This document shows positions 16,282 through 23,826 of a DNA stretch of 64,000 bases, piece after piece. The notes under the pieces were generated by a model that was not told where the DNA came from, searched no databases, and saw only the letters and a list, made by a program, of their open reading frames with translations. Positions within the stretch are counted from its first letter, which is position 1. Every line of letters begins with the position of its first letter. Origin of the DNA: Thermococcus paralvinellae (GTDB taxonomy: Archaea; Methanobacteriota_B; Thermococci; Thermococcales; Thermococcaceae). The stretch is from NCBI RefSeq assembly GCF_000517445.1, contig NZ_CP006965.1, forward strand, positions 1,216,681 through 1,280,680. The letters run 5' to 3'. Both the position numbers and the translations under genes were made by a program.

Positions 16282-16336
16282 CTCAGCCACTCCCGTAGTC
16301 ATCACATATCAGATGGTCAAAGTGTCATCATTGCCC
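16280..16336 (-). ncRNA. C/D box sRNA (dual guide)
   Basis: Read on the minus strand, all four boxes are exact: C ATGATGA (16325-16331), a 12-base guide CACTTTGACCAT, D' CTGA (16309-16312), a 3-base spacer, C' GTGATGA (16299-16305), a 12-base guide CTACGGGAGTGG and D CTGA (16283-16286). The 12-base guides and 3-base spacer are the archaeal norm. A TATA-like stretch at 16356-16368 is about 26 bases upstream of the expected 5' end. By the D+5 rule it should direct 2'-O-methylation of a U in targets complementary to each guide (5'-AUGGUCAAAGUG and 5'-CCACUCCCGUAG); I cannot name the rRNA or tRNA targets from memory. Confidence 0.82.
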
Positions 16337-16355
16337 AATAAACTTTTTAAAGTTG

Positions 16356-16368
16356 TAAATTTTATATT
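16356..16368. promoter_or_regulatory. TATA-rich divergent promoter region
   Basis: AAATTTTATATTTTA lies between the sRNA (minus) and the membrane gene at 16383 (plus). On the minus strand it is placed correctly for the sRNA 5' end. The plus-strand gene probably uses CTTTTTAAAG at about 16342-16351. Confidence 0.45.
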
Positions 16369-16382
16369 TTATGGTGGAGTAC

Positions 16383-16712
16383 ATGGCAGATGTTGAGACA
16401 GCGAAGCTTCTTATAAGGATTGGGAGCATCTTGGCAATAATTGAGCCTGTGATTATTGCAGTGATTCTTTTGATAACAATAATAGGAATAATACTTGCAA
16501 TTCCACTAATGTTCCTCGGATATTGGATACACAAGCGCTCTGACGAGGTTATTGCGCTGATTGAAGAAGGGAGATATAAAGAGGCAAAAGACAAGCTGAT
16601 AGTTCCAATGGTAGTTGCTCTGATTTTGACAAGCAGGCTTGGTGGAATCTTAATGCTACTTGGCCTTGTTATACTACCTTCCTCAAATAAACAACAGGTT
16701 ACAACTCTCTGA
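16383..16712 (+). CDS. Small two-helix membrane protein
   Basis: 109 residues. A strongly hydrophobic stretch (about 12-50, IGSILAIIEPVIIAVILLITIIGIILAIPLMF) forms one or two helices, followed by a cytoplasmic amphipathic helix with SHOCT-like character (SDEVIALIEEGRYKEAKDKL, about 53-72), then another hydrophobic segment (about 74-100). The ATG at 16383 was chosen because GGTGGAG precedes it; the ATG at 16371 is part of that site. No function known; similar short proteins are scattered in Thermococcales. Confidence 0.6.
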   Translation: MADVETAKLLIRIGSILAIIEPVIIAVILLITIIGIILAIPLMFLGYWIHKRSDEVIALIEEGRYKEAKDKLIVPMVVALILTSRLGGILMLLGLVILPSSNKQQVTTL

Positions 16713-17523
16713 GCTTCTTGACTTTATTTCCTTTTATGCCAATATATCCACTCTTTTCAAGCTCCCTCAAAATGCTGTAGAGAGACTTCTCGGTTGCATT
16801 GATTACCATTACTCCTTTTTCTGTTGGGATTTCAAATGGAAATGCCCTCAGGAACTTCTCAATTATCACATCTACAGGGACTTTTTCATTTCCAAGAGCT
16901 TTCAGAATTTCATTGGCAACTATGGACTTTCCAATCAAAGCAAAGTACACATTCATGACATCTTTCTCTGGGAAATACTTTGCCGCAATTTGTAGGGCTT
17001 GATTTATCCTTTCAATTCTGAGTTCCTTTATCTCAATCTCCCACTCTGAGACTAAATCGATGAAAGCGAACTGCTTTGCAATCTTTTCCACAGCATCAAG
17101 TTGCTTTGCCAAGTCATAGGGGAAGCGGAATTGAAATTTTAGCTTTGTAACGTCAATGCCATCTTTCAGCTTTACCTTGTTTTCCCTGATGTCCAAAGCG
17201 GAATTCCTCATGAGTTGGTCTATTATATCTCCCATCCAGTAGCCTTCATTCAGCAGATGTTCAAAGGTGTCACCTTCTTTCAAATGTTCAAGGGCATGAA
17301 TGAGCTGCTCTTTAAACGACTGGAATCCTCTTAAAATGACCTCCTTCTCTTCACCGCTCAATGTCTCAATCTGTGCTCTAATTTCTTCAAGGGTTCCCTC
17401 AATCATGTAGCCAATGAATGTCTCATAACCGAGCCTTTCTTTAACTTCAAACTTTATTCCATTAGCCCTTAATTCGCTAATGAATGTTGCTTTAAGAGCT
17501 TCATTCTTAGTTGTGAATCTCAT
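16699..17523 (-). CDS. Conserved Thermococcales protein with C-terminal winged-helix-like end
   Basis: 274 residues, soluble and rich in charged residues. No catalytic motif is visible. Residues 1-60 form an alpha/beta unit (MRFTTKNEALKATFISELR), 60-120 are helical, and the last 60 residues (ATEKSLYSILRELEKSGYIGIKGNKVKKL) look like a winged helix in which the helix-turn-helix is followed by a two-strand wing. The ATG at 17523 has GGTGATT five bases upstream and CTTTTTATCC as a TATA box near 17545. Function not recognised. Its 3' end overlaps that of the convergent membrane gene by 14 bases. Confidence 0.55.
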   Translation of the reverse strand: MRFTTKNEALKATFISELRANGIKFEVKERLGYETFIGYMIEGTLEEIRAQIETLSGEEKEVILRGFQSFKEQLIHALEHLKEGDTFEHLLNEGYWMGDIIDQLMRNSALDIRENKVKLKDGIDVTKLKFQFRFPYDLAKQLDAVEKIAKQFAFIDLVSEWEIEIKELRIERINQALQIAAKYFPEKDVMNVYFALIGKSIVANEILKALGNEKVPVDVIIEKFLRAFPFEIPTEKGVMVINATEKSLYSILRELEKSGYIGIKGNKVKKLREL

Positions 17524-17584
17524 ACAATCACCAAAACGGAAAGGATAAAAAGACTTATAGACTTTTGCATGATAGGTGGGTAAT

Positions 17585-17803
17585 ATGAGTGAGAAGTTGC
17601 TCCTTGATGAGACCCTTAAGAGATGGAAGGGCAAGAAAATTGCCTTAGCGGTTAACAGCGAGCACTCATTTATCGGAATCCTCAAGGATTTTGATGAAGA
17701 GTCAATTCTGCTGGAGAATGTAACAGATGTGGTTGGAAACAAGGGGAAAGAGCTTTTAGTCAAAATTGATGATGTAAGCTGGATAATGCTGATGGGTGAT
17801 TAA
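17585..17803 (+). CDS. Sm-like (LSm) family protein
   Basis: 72 residues. The Sm1 part reads LLLDETLKRWKGKKIALAVNSEHSFIGILKDFDEESILLENV, with the Gly-x-Leu and Asp points of the Sm fold, and the short Sm2 part reads ELLVKIDDVSWIMLM. It is shorter and more divergent than the canonical archaeal SmAP1, so it may be an accessory LSm ring former that binds U-rich or A-rich RNA. The ATG at 17585 follows AGGTGGG. It lies one base upstream of mobB and the two overlap in control, as GGGTGAT in its 3' end is the ribosome site of mobB. Confidence 0.7.
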   Translation: MSEKLLLDETLKRWKGKKIALAVNSEHSFIGILKDFDEESILLENVTDVVGNKGKELLVKIDDVSWIMLMGD

Positions 17804-17804
17804 A

Positions 17805-18533
17805 ATGAAAGCAGTTGCCTTTGTCGGATATAAGAAGAGCGGAAAGACCGCAAGTTTGGAAAGTGTTGCTAAAGTGCTAAAGGAGAGAGGTTACAAAATA
17901 GGCATAGCAAAAAGCATGCACACAAATTTTGATAATGAAGGGAGCGATACATGGAGATTCAAGCAAATAGCTGATTATGTTCTTGTGAAAGCTCAGGATA
18001 CTGATGCTTTTCTGTTCAAAGCAGATGGTATAAATGCATTTTTCTCAGTTATGCCGGAAGTGGATTTTCTTTTACTTGAAGGATTTAAGAGCATAAAACA
18101 CATACCAAAAATCATCTGTGCCAGAGATGAAAGTGATATCAAAGAGCTCAATGATGGGCTTGCTATAGCGGTGAGCGGTGTCATAGCAAATGAAAAGAGC
18201 GAAGAGATTGACGGCTTGCCAATAATAAACGCCCTTGAGGAGTCAGAGAAGCTCGCTGACTTGATTGAGAAAAAAGCCTTCATGCTCCCTAACATTGACT
18301 GCCACATGTGTGGATTCACATGCTATGAAATGGCAAAGTTCATCGTTAAGGGAGAGAAAACTCTCAATGACTGTAAGGTCATAAGCTCCAAGCCAAAAGT
18401 TGTCGTTAAGATTGATGGGAAAGTTCTTCCAATGAAGGACTGGGTGCAGGAAATGGTGGAAAAAACAATAAGAGGTTTACTTTCCTCGATGAAGGGATAT
18501 AGGGATGGAAAGATTGATATTAGGATTGAATGA
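17805..18533 (+). CDS. mobB: MobB-type molybdopterin/tungstopterin guanine dinucleotide protein with Fe-S motif
   Basis: 242 residues. VAFVGYKKSGKT (P-loop, about 8-15) starts a MobB GTP-binding domain, followed by IAKSMHTNFDNEGSDTWRF, FKADGINAFF and FLLLEGFKS. An added C-terminal unit carries Cys166-x2-Cys169-x3-Cys173-x16-Cys190, the spacing of a four-cysteine [4Fe-4S] domain like those in acetyl-CoA synthase subunits. MobB assists attachment of GMP to the metal pterin. In this organism the pterin is likely tungsten loaded, as the AOR at the right edge requires. The ATG at 17805 was preferred to the GTG at 17796 because GGGTGAT precedes it. It ends 14 bases inside the convergent JAMM gene. 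Confidence 0.82.
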   Translation: MKAVAFVGYKKSGKTASLESVAKVLKERGYKIGIAKSMHTNFDNEGSDTWRFKQIADYVLVKAQDTDAFLFKADGINAFFSVMPEVDFLLLEGFKSIKHIPKIICARDESDIKELNDGLAIAVSGVIANEKSEEIDGLPIINALEESEKLADLIEKKAFMLPNIDCHMCGFTCYEMAKFIVKGEKTLNDCKVISSKPKVVVKIDGKVLPMKDWVQEMVEKTIRGLLSSMKGYRDGKIDIRIE

Positions 18534-18924
18534 TCTCAATTTCTACTTCCTCAATTTTCTCATCATCTTTCAAAATAAATGCCCCATAATTTCCTTTGTT
18601 GTCCACAATAAGCCACACATTTCTCCAGAGCTTCATTCCTCTAATGTCCCTCTCTGAAGGAATAGGCTTGCATAAATGGGAGTGAAAGATTCCGACAGGC
18701 TCAAGACCCTTTTCATCTGCATAGTCAAGAACCTCAACAATCTCAAGAGGATCTATTTCAAAAGCGGTTGGAGAATTCAGCTTGTTTTTTGTGAACACAG
18801 CTTCCTCAACGATGACATCGTTGTCTTTTTGTCTTCCTAGCAGAAAGCCGCATATCTCAATTTTGCTTTCTTTGGCTTTCTCCAGAATCATGAATAAATG
18901 TTCATATTTGATGATTAGCCTCAT
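18520..18924 (-). CDS. JAMM/MPN domain metalloprotease
   Basis: 134 residues. The metal-binding set is present: Glu23 in KIEICGFLLG, His81-Ser-His83, Ser90 and Asp93 in FHSHLCKPIPSERD. The loop between the second His and the Ser is one residue shorter than the usual JAMM consensus. Stand-alone archaeal JAMM proteins of this size remove SAMP ubiquitin-like modifiers or act in MoaD/ThiS processing, which would fit the neighbouring mobB. No clear ribosome site precedes the ATG. The 3' end overlaps mobB by 14 bases in opposite orientation. Confidence 0.82.
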   Translation of the reverse strand: MRLIIKYEHLFMILEKAKESKIEICGFLLGRQKDNDVIVEEAVFTKNKLNSPTAFEIDPLEIVEVLDYADEKGLEPVGIFHSHLCKPIPSERDIRGMKLWRNVWLIVDNKGNYGAFILKDDEKIEEVEIEIIQS

Positions 18925-19054
18925 GGATGTTCATTTTTCATCAATGACAATTAAGATTTTCTGTTCATTGGTGCTTATTTTAGTACAAAAACGTTTAAAT
19001 ACGTAAATTATACTTCAACTTAAGACTGCAATGTCTCTAAAGGAGAGGATTACA

Positions 19055-19201
19055 ATGATTGCTCGGATTGTCTATTATAGGCAAAATTCATTACCAGAAG
19101 AAGAAATATTGATTGTGAACAGCTTTGAAAAGGCTGTTGAAATTGCAAGGAAAAGGCTTAAACTTGTGAGAGCCGTAAGCTTTGAAATTGAACTCATTTA
19201 A
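19055..19201 (+). CDS. Short hypothetical protein, 48 residues
   Basis: The ATG at 19055 lies behind GGAGAGGAT and begins MIARIVYYRQNSLPEEEILIVNSF, then EKAVEIARKRLKLVRAVSFEIELI. A TATA box (GTTTAAATACG) lies about 55-62 bases upstream. The pattern strand-helix-strand with a charged middle is compatible with a small alpha/beta protein; the frame shows normal codon use for this genome. No family recognised. A run of seven T follows at 19230-19236. Confidence 0.55.
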   Translation: MIARIVYYRQNSLPEEEILIVNSFEKAVEIARKRLKLVRAVSFEIELI

Positions 19202-19229
19202 CGCTCCGCTTTTGTCTTCTTCTCCCTTC

Positions 19230-19236
19230 TTTTTTT
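19230..19236 (+). terminator. T-run terminator after the 48-residue gene
   Basis: Seven consecutive T, preceded by a pyrimidine-rich tract, about 30 bases after the stop. Archaeal polymerase ends on such T runs. The convergent phosphoglycerate mutase ends at 19288. Confidence 0.5.
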
Positions 19237-19287
19237 AATCAATTATCTTATTTATAAAGCCGTTTTCTGTAAGATAACCTTTTCTGA

Positions 19288-19944
19288 TTAGCTCTCCGTT
19301 TTTATATATTCATAAACTAGTGGCACTCCAGTGGGTATGCTGAGCCTAAGCACCTCTTCCTCTGTGAGGTTCTCAATATGCATCACAATTGACCTTAGAC
19401 TGTTTCCATGGGCTGATACCAGAACATTCCTACCTTTTTCAAGTTCTGGAATTATCCTCTCTTTTAAGTAGGGTATTGTTCTTTCAGCAGTATCCTTTAG
19501 ACTCTCCCCTCCTGGAGGTGCCATATCGTAGCTTCGTGCCCAAAGCAAGATTTGCTCATCACCATAGACCTTCTTCGCATAGTCCTTGTTCCAGCCTTGA
19601 AGCTTCCCATAATAGCGTTCATTTAGCTGCCATGCTGTGTAAACTGGAATGTAGTTTTTTCCGTGCTCTCCGTAAACAATACCCCATTCTTTCATTTTTC
19701 CACTTTCATGCTCTATCTTTGGAACTCCATGTTTATTTTTGCTCATTATCAGCATTGCCGTCTGAATTGATCTCACAAGCTCGGAAGTAAAGATCACATC
19801 AAACTTGTAATTCTTCAAAAGTTCACCAGCTTTTAATGCCTCTTGAATACCTTTTTCGCTTAGAGGGACATCAACCCAGCCCGTAAAAAGATTTAATCTG
19901 TTCCAGAGGCTTTCACCATGTCTGATCAAAACGAGCAGAGGCAT
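19288..19944 (-). CDS. gpmA: 2,3-bisphosphoglycerate-dependent phosphoglycerate mutase (bacterial-type dPGM)
   Basis: 218 residues. LVLIRHGESLWNRLNLFTGWVDVPLSEKG holds the phosphohistidine RHG and the dPGM-specific FTGW; TSELVRSIQTA, LNERYYGKLQGWNKD, APPGGESLKDTAERTIPYL and LVSAHGNSLR complete the active site (second His and Arg). It interconverts 3- and 2-phosphoglycerate. Most archaea, including Thermococcales, rely on the unrelated cofactor-independent enzyme, so this is probably a gene gained from bacteria or an extra copy. The ATG at 19944 is preceded by AGGTGTG; an in-frame start further upstream is less likely. Confidence 0.88.
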   Translation of the reverse strand: MPLLVLIRHGESLWNRLNLFTGWVDVPLSEKGIQEALKAGELLKNYKFDVIFTSELVRSIQTAMLIMSKNKHGVPKIEHESGKMKEWGIVYGEHGKNYIPVYTAWQLNERYYGKLQGWNKDYAKKVYGDEQILLWARSYDMAPPGGESLKDTAERTIPYLKERIIPELEKGRNVLVSAHGNSLRSIVMHIENLTEEEVLRLSIPTGVPLVYEYIKTES

Positions 19945-20064
19945 TAGACACACCTAATAAAAAACAAATAAAGAAGTTAAAAACATTACTCCCTTTCACT
20001 TATCAGTGTCATCAGAACTAGCAAAAATAAAAATACCGGGAAAGGTTAAAGATCTAAAGGGGTA

Positions 20065-22455
20065 TCAGCCCCTCATTTTCTTGAACTGCTCCTCTATTTT
20101 CTTGTAGTACTCCATCGTTTCCTTGCTAACACTCGGCCCAACTTTCTTCAGTGCTTCTTCGAAGTCCTTCATTGTGACCTTGACTTTCTGTCTAACCTCA
20201 TCCATCTTAACGCCTGGCTTAATGACTCCTTCCTTAAGTGCTCTTCTCATTGCATTCATTGCTGCTTCTCTGCAGACCGCTGCAATGTCTGCACCTGTGT
20301 AGCCATCTGTTCTCTTGGCCAATTCTTTGAGGTCAACGTCCTCAGCTAGAGGCATCTTTCTCGTGTGCACCTTGAATATCTCGTATCTTGCTTTCTCATC
20401 TGGTGCTGGAACTAAGATTAACCTATCAAATCTTCCAGGTCTGAGCAGTGCCGGATCTAGGATGTCTGGTCTGTTAGTTGCTGCAATGACAACGACACCA
20501 CTGTTCTCTTCGATACCGTCCATCTCTGTGAGGAGCTGGTTAATTAGTCTGTCTGTCACTCTGTTCACGTCAGTTCCTCTTCTTGGTGCTATCGCGTCAA
20601 TCTCGTCAATGAATATCACTGTTGGTGCAGCTTGTCTCGCCTTCCTGAAGATTTCCCTAATGTTCTTCTCGCTCTCACCAACCCATTTACTTAAAACCTC
20701 TGGACCTCTGATTCCAATGAAGTTGGCCTCACTCTCTGTTGCCACAGCCTTTGCTAGGAGTGTCTTACCTGTTCCTGGTGGACCGTAAAGGAGGATTCCC
20801 TTTGGTGGATTAATTCCTAATGCCTGGAATGCCTCTGGATACTTGAGTGGCCACTCAACTGCTTCTCTCAAAGCTTCCTTGACCTCTTCGAGCCCACCTA
20901 TGTCCTCCCATCTTACATTTGGAATCTCAAGGAGTACTTCTCTGAGTGCTGATGGTTCAATCATCTTCAACGCCTCATAGAAGTCTCTCTTAGTTACCTT
21001 AAGCTCCTCTAACACTTCTTTTGGAATGTGCTCTGCCTCAAAGTCAATCTTACCTTCTTTGATTAGTCTTCTCAAAGCAGCCATTGCAGCTTCTCTTGCC
21101 AAAGCTGCCAAATCTGCACCCACGAATCCGTGTGTCTTATCTGCGAGCTCTTCAAGCAGTGCATCAATTAAGCGGTGCTTGACCTCATCGTAAAGTCTCT
21201 CATCAAGGCTCTTGAGGATATCTTGTATCTCCCTTTCATCCTTGGCTCTCTCGACTTTCTCTATTGCCTTATCAATGATATCTCTGAATCTCTCGTCTCC
21301 TCTAAGCTCTTCTAGGATTCTCTTAACATCGCTCTTTCTGAACTCTGGCTCAATTGGCATTCCTCTTGTGTGAATCTGGAGAATTTCTTTTCTTCCCTGT
21401 CTGTCTGGAACACCAACTTCAATCTCTCTATCGAATCTTCCAGGCCTTCTTAAAGCTGGGTCTAGGGCATCTGGTCTGTTAGTTGCACCTATGACAATGA
21501 CCTTTCCTCTGCTCTTGAGACCATCCATTAATGCCAAGAGCTGAGCAACTACCCTCTTCTCAACCTCTCCAGTTACTTCACTTCTCTTTGGAGCTATTGC
21601 ATCAATCTCATCAATGAAGATTATGCTTGGAGCGTTTTCTTCAGCTTCCTTGAAGACTTCTCTAAGTCTTTCCTCGCTCTCACCATAGTACTTGCTCATG
21701 ATTTCTGGGCCATTGATGGCTATGAAGTGAGCGTTTGCTTCATTTGCAACGGCCTTAGCTAACAATGTCTTACCTGTTCCTGGTGGGCCATAGAGCAATA
21801 CACCCTTGGGTGGCTCAATTCCGAGCTTCTCAAAGATTTCTGGGTGCTTAAGCGGGAGCTCAATCATTTCTCTGATCTTCTGGATTACATCCTTAAGACC
21901 ACCAATGTCCTCGTAGGTAACTCCAAGGGCAGCTGTCTTGGCAACCTCTTTAACCGGCTTTTCACTAACTGTGAAGTCTGTGAACTCTGTGACCTGGACG
22001 ATTCCAGCCGGTGTCGTTGCTGTTACAACGAAGGTAAGCTCCTGTCCAAGGACGCCGATTTTAATGTAGTCCCCTCTAACGACTGGTCTTCCAATGAGCC
22101 TTGAGTGTAACCAGTCAACGAAGTCTGCTCCAAATCTGATTGGCTCTGTTGGAGCTAAGACAACTTTCTTTGCCTCCTTGACTTCGGCTTTCCTTACAGT
22201 TACTTCGTCTCCAAGTCCAACCCCAGCGTTCTTTCTGATTGTACCGTCCATTCTGATAATGTCCAATCCTTCATCCTCTGGGTATGCTGGCCAAACAACT
22301 GCTGCTGTATTCTTTGTTCCAATAATTTCCACTATATCCCCTGGCTGAACGCCAATTGTACGCATAGCCTTTCTATCAATCCTAACTATCCCCCTACCAA
22401 CATCCCTCTGGTAAGCGGAAGCAACCTTAAGCTTGATTTCCTTCTTATCTGCCAT
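20065..22455 (-). CDS. cdc48: Cdc48/VCP-type AAA+ ATPase
   Basis: 796 residues. An N-terminal double-psi barrel substrate domain (1-180) is followed by two AAA modules. D1 has GPPGTGKT (about 223), [14 protein letters not shown], and [23 protein letters not shown]2 has a second GPPGTGKT (about 555), [15 protein letters not shown] and [20 protein letters not shown] charged helical insertion of about 80 residues sits between the D1 second region and D2. It unfolds proteins for the proteasome. The ATG follows GAGGTGAT. In Pyrococcus furiosus the equivalent gene is next to hsp20 and both are controlled by the heat-shock repressor Phr, the same arrangement as here. Confidence 0.95.
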   Translation of the reverse strand: MADKKEIKLKVASAYQRDVGRGIVRIDRKAMRTIGVQPGDIVEIIGTKNTAAVVWPAYPEDEGLDIIRMDGTIRKNAGVGLGDEVTVRKAEVKEAKKVVLAPTEPIRFGADFVDWLHSRLIGRPVVRGDYIKIGVLGQELTFVVTATTPAGIVQVTEFTDFTVSEKPVKEVAKTAALGVTYEDIGGLKDVIQKIREMIELPLKHPEIFEKLGIEPPKGVLLYGPPGTGKTLLAKAVANEANAHFIAINGPEIMSKYYGESEERLREVFKEAEENAPSIIFIDEIDAIAPKRSEVTGEVEKRVVAQLLALMDGLKSRGKVIVIGATNRPDALDPALRRPGRFDREIEVGVPDRQGRKEILQIHTRGMPIEPEFRKSDVKRILEELRGDERFRDIIDKAIEKVERAKDEREIQDILKSLDERLYDEVKHRLIDALLEELADKTHGFVGADLAALAREAAMAALRRLIKEGKIDFEAEHIPKEVLEELKVTKRDFYEALKMIEPSALREVLLEIPNVRWEDIGGLEEVKEALREAVEWPLKYPEAFQALGINPPKGILLYGPPGTGKTLLAKAVATESEANFIGIRGPEVLSKWVGESEKNIREIFRKARQAAPTVIFIDEIDAIAPRRGTDVNRVTDRLINQLLTEMDGIEENSGVVVIAATNRPDILDPALLRPGRFDRLILVPAPDEKARYEIFKVHTRKMPLAEDVDLKELAKRTDGYTGADIAAVCREAAMNAMRRALKEGVIKPGVKMDEVRQKVKVTMKDFEEALKKVGPSVSKETMEYYKKIEEQFKKMRG

Positions 22456-22536
22456 CTCACATCACCTCAAAGTTCTTTTTTCTTCAATGAGTAGATGATC
22501 GTGAATAAAAACTAAAAGTGAAATAATGAAAGATCT

Positions 22537-23040
22537 TCACTCTACCTTAACCTCAAATCCTTCTCCTTCTTTCTTTGTTGGGTGCTTCTTTGGAATCCTG
22601 ATCTCAAGGACACCGTTGTTGTACTTTGCTTTTGCCTTCTCTGGAATGACTTCCTCTGGGAGTCTGATGACTCTTCTGTAACCACTGTAGTACCTTTCAA
22701 TTCTGATTGCACCTTCTCTTTCAAGCTCTTTCTCTCTCCTCACTTGAGCTTCAATGTAAACAGCATCCTCTGTAACTCTAACTTTGATGTCTTCTTTTCT
22801 CACACCTGGGAGCTCAGCAGTAATTATGAACTCGTCACCGTTGTCGAAGATGTCAACGAATGGCTCTCTCCAAACTCCTTCAATTCTCTCCTCAAAGTAC
22901 TCTGGCTCACTCCATCTTCTGTAGCTCCAGAGCCTTGGACCTCTGAAGAACTCGTTGAAGATGCTGTCAATTTCTTCCTGAATCTCTCTCATTATGTCAA
23001 ATGGATCCCAAATGTCCCACCTTCTCACTCTCCTCACCAT
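22537..23040 (-). CDS. hsp20: Small heat shock protein Hsp20
   Basis: 167 residues. An Arg/Trp-rich N-terminal arm (RRVRRWDIWDPFDIMREIQEEID) precedes the alpha-crystallin domain (about 60-155): PFVDIFDNGDEFIITAELPGVRKEDIKV, YSGYRRVIRLPEEV and ending NGVLEIRIPKKHP, with the IXI-type tail IRIPK. It oligomerises and holds unfolded proteins. The ATG at 23040 follows GGTGAGAGGG. A strong TATA box lies at 23095-23102. It is the upstream partner of cdc48 in a stress operon-like pair (81 bases apart). Confidence 0.93.
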   Translation of the reverse strand: MVRRVRRWDIWDPFDIMREIQEEIDSIFNEFFRGPRLWSYRRWSEPEYFEERIEGVWREPFVDIFDNGDEFIITAELPGVRKEDIKVRVTEDAVYIEAQVRREKELEREGAIRIERYYSGYRRVIRLPEEVIPEKAKAKYNNGVLEIRIPKKHPTKKEGEGFEVKVE

Positions 23041-23064
23041 CCCTCTCACCCCCATTATATTTTT

Positions 23065-23102
23065 GGTTACCAATAGTTACTAAAATATCCTATCTTTATA
23101 AA
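23065..23102 (-). promoter_or_regulatory. hsp20 promoter with candidate heat-shock operator
   Basis: The TATA box (TTTATAAA, minus strand) is at 23095-23102. Transcription should start near 23072. Between them and across the start lies a repeat: GTAAC occurs twice on the minus strand, at 23076-23080 and 23066-23070, ten bases (one helical turn) apart. This is where the Phr repressor binds in Pyrococcus hsp20, so it is a reasonable operator candidate; I do not claim an exact consensus match. Confidence 0.5.
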
Positions 23103-23163
23103 CTTTTCGCACCCAGTAGTAATCATCAGTGAACTTAAGTGTTCATCCTCCTAAACCGCAAGG

Positions 23164-23170
23164 TTTATAA
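23164..23170 (+). promoter_or_regulatory. TATA box of the tRNA-Phe/tRNA-Gly unit
   Basis: GGTTTATAAGCC is centred about 35 bases before the tRNA-Phe 5' end, giving a leader of about ten bases. A purine-rich BRE (CGCAAG) precedes it. Confidence 0.6.
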
Positions 23171-23201
23171 GCCAGAATCTTTCCTTTATTCTTTGGACGG
23201 T

Positions 23202-23278
23202 GGGGCGGTAGCTCAGCCTGGGAGAGCGCCGGACTGAAGATCCGGGTGTCGGGGGTTCAAATCCCCCTCGCCCCACCA
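23202..23278 (+). tRNA. tRNA-Phe (GAA), CCA encoded
   Basis: The cloverleaf is complete: acceptor GGGGCGG with TCGCCCC, D arm GCTC...GAGC, anticodon arm CCGGA-CTGAAGA-TCCGG with GAA at 34-36, and T arm GGGGG-TTCAAAT-CCCCC. The 3' CCA is in the DNA. No intron. Tandem with tRNA-Gly eight bases downstream. Confidence 0.97.
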
Positions 23279-23286
23279 CTTTTTGA

Positions 23287-23364
23287 GCGGTGGTAGTCTA
23301 GCCTGGTCTAGGACGCCGGCCTTCCAAGCCGGCGACCCGGGTTCAAATCCCGGCCACCGCACCA
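23287..23364 (+). tRNA. tRNA-Gly (TCC), CCA encoded
   Basis: Acceptor GCGGTGG pairs with CCACCGC; the anticodon arm is CCGGC-CTTCCAA-GCCGG with TCC at 34-36; the T arm is CCGGG-TTCAAAT-CCCGG. The discriminator base is A and CCA is encoded. It shares the promoter of tRNA-Phe. Confidence 0.97.
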
Positions 23365-23497
23365 CAAACTTTTCTGAAAGAACAGAATTTCAACAAGTAC
23401 AATTTTAGTGTAATTCTTCGTGCTATCTAAATTCACACAAACTGTTATATACGATAAAAGATTAATAAAACACATAAGGATTTTCGGAGTGAGTATA

Positions 23498-23815
23498 ATG
23501 ACAATTGAAAAAGACTTGTTTAGATTCACTGAAAAGGACATATTTGAGAAAGTTGTAAACCTTTATGGGGTCTACGAGCTTGTGGACAAAGAAGGGAATG
23601 TTTTATACATCGGAGTTGGAAATCTTACGGATGCACTTTTAACACATCTACCTTCGGGCTCTGATCCGATAATAGGAGCATCATATTTCAGTTATGAAGT
23701 AACAGAAAACATAGATAAAGCTGAAAAAATGCAAAAATCACTTTTAGATGACTATCTTAGAAAATACGGCGAGTTACCAAGGTTTAACCGAAAAATTAGG
23801 AAGAGAAAGGGTTAA
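23498..23815 (+). CDS. GIY-YIG-like small protein
   Basis: 105 residues. VNLYGVYELVDKEGNVLYIGVGNLTDALLTHL (about 17-48) has the two-strand pattern of a GIY-YIG domain with GVY and YIG spaced by eleven residues, though the downstream catalytic Arg and Glu are not clear. The tail is basic (FNRKIRKRKG). It could be a nuclease relative or a nucleic-acid-binding remnant fold. The ATG at 23498 follows GGAGTGAG. No operon partner; it lies just after two tRNAs. Confidence 0.6.
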   Translation: MTIEKDLFRFTEKDIFEKVVNLYGVYELVDKEGNVLYIGVGNLTDALLTHLPSGSDPIIGASYFSYEVTENIDKAEKMQKSLLDDYLRKYGELPRFNRKIRKRKG

Positions 23816-23826
23816 TTTGTAAAATC

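Noticed and set aside
19990-20035. C/D-like motif CTGATGACACTGATAA upstream of the phosphoglycerate mutase
   Set aside because: Boxes are two bases apart, leaving no guide.
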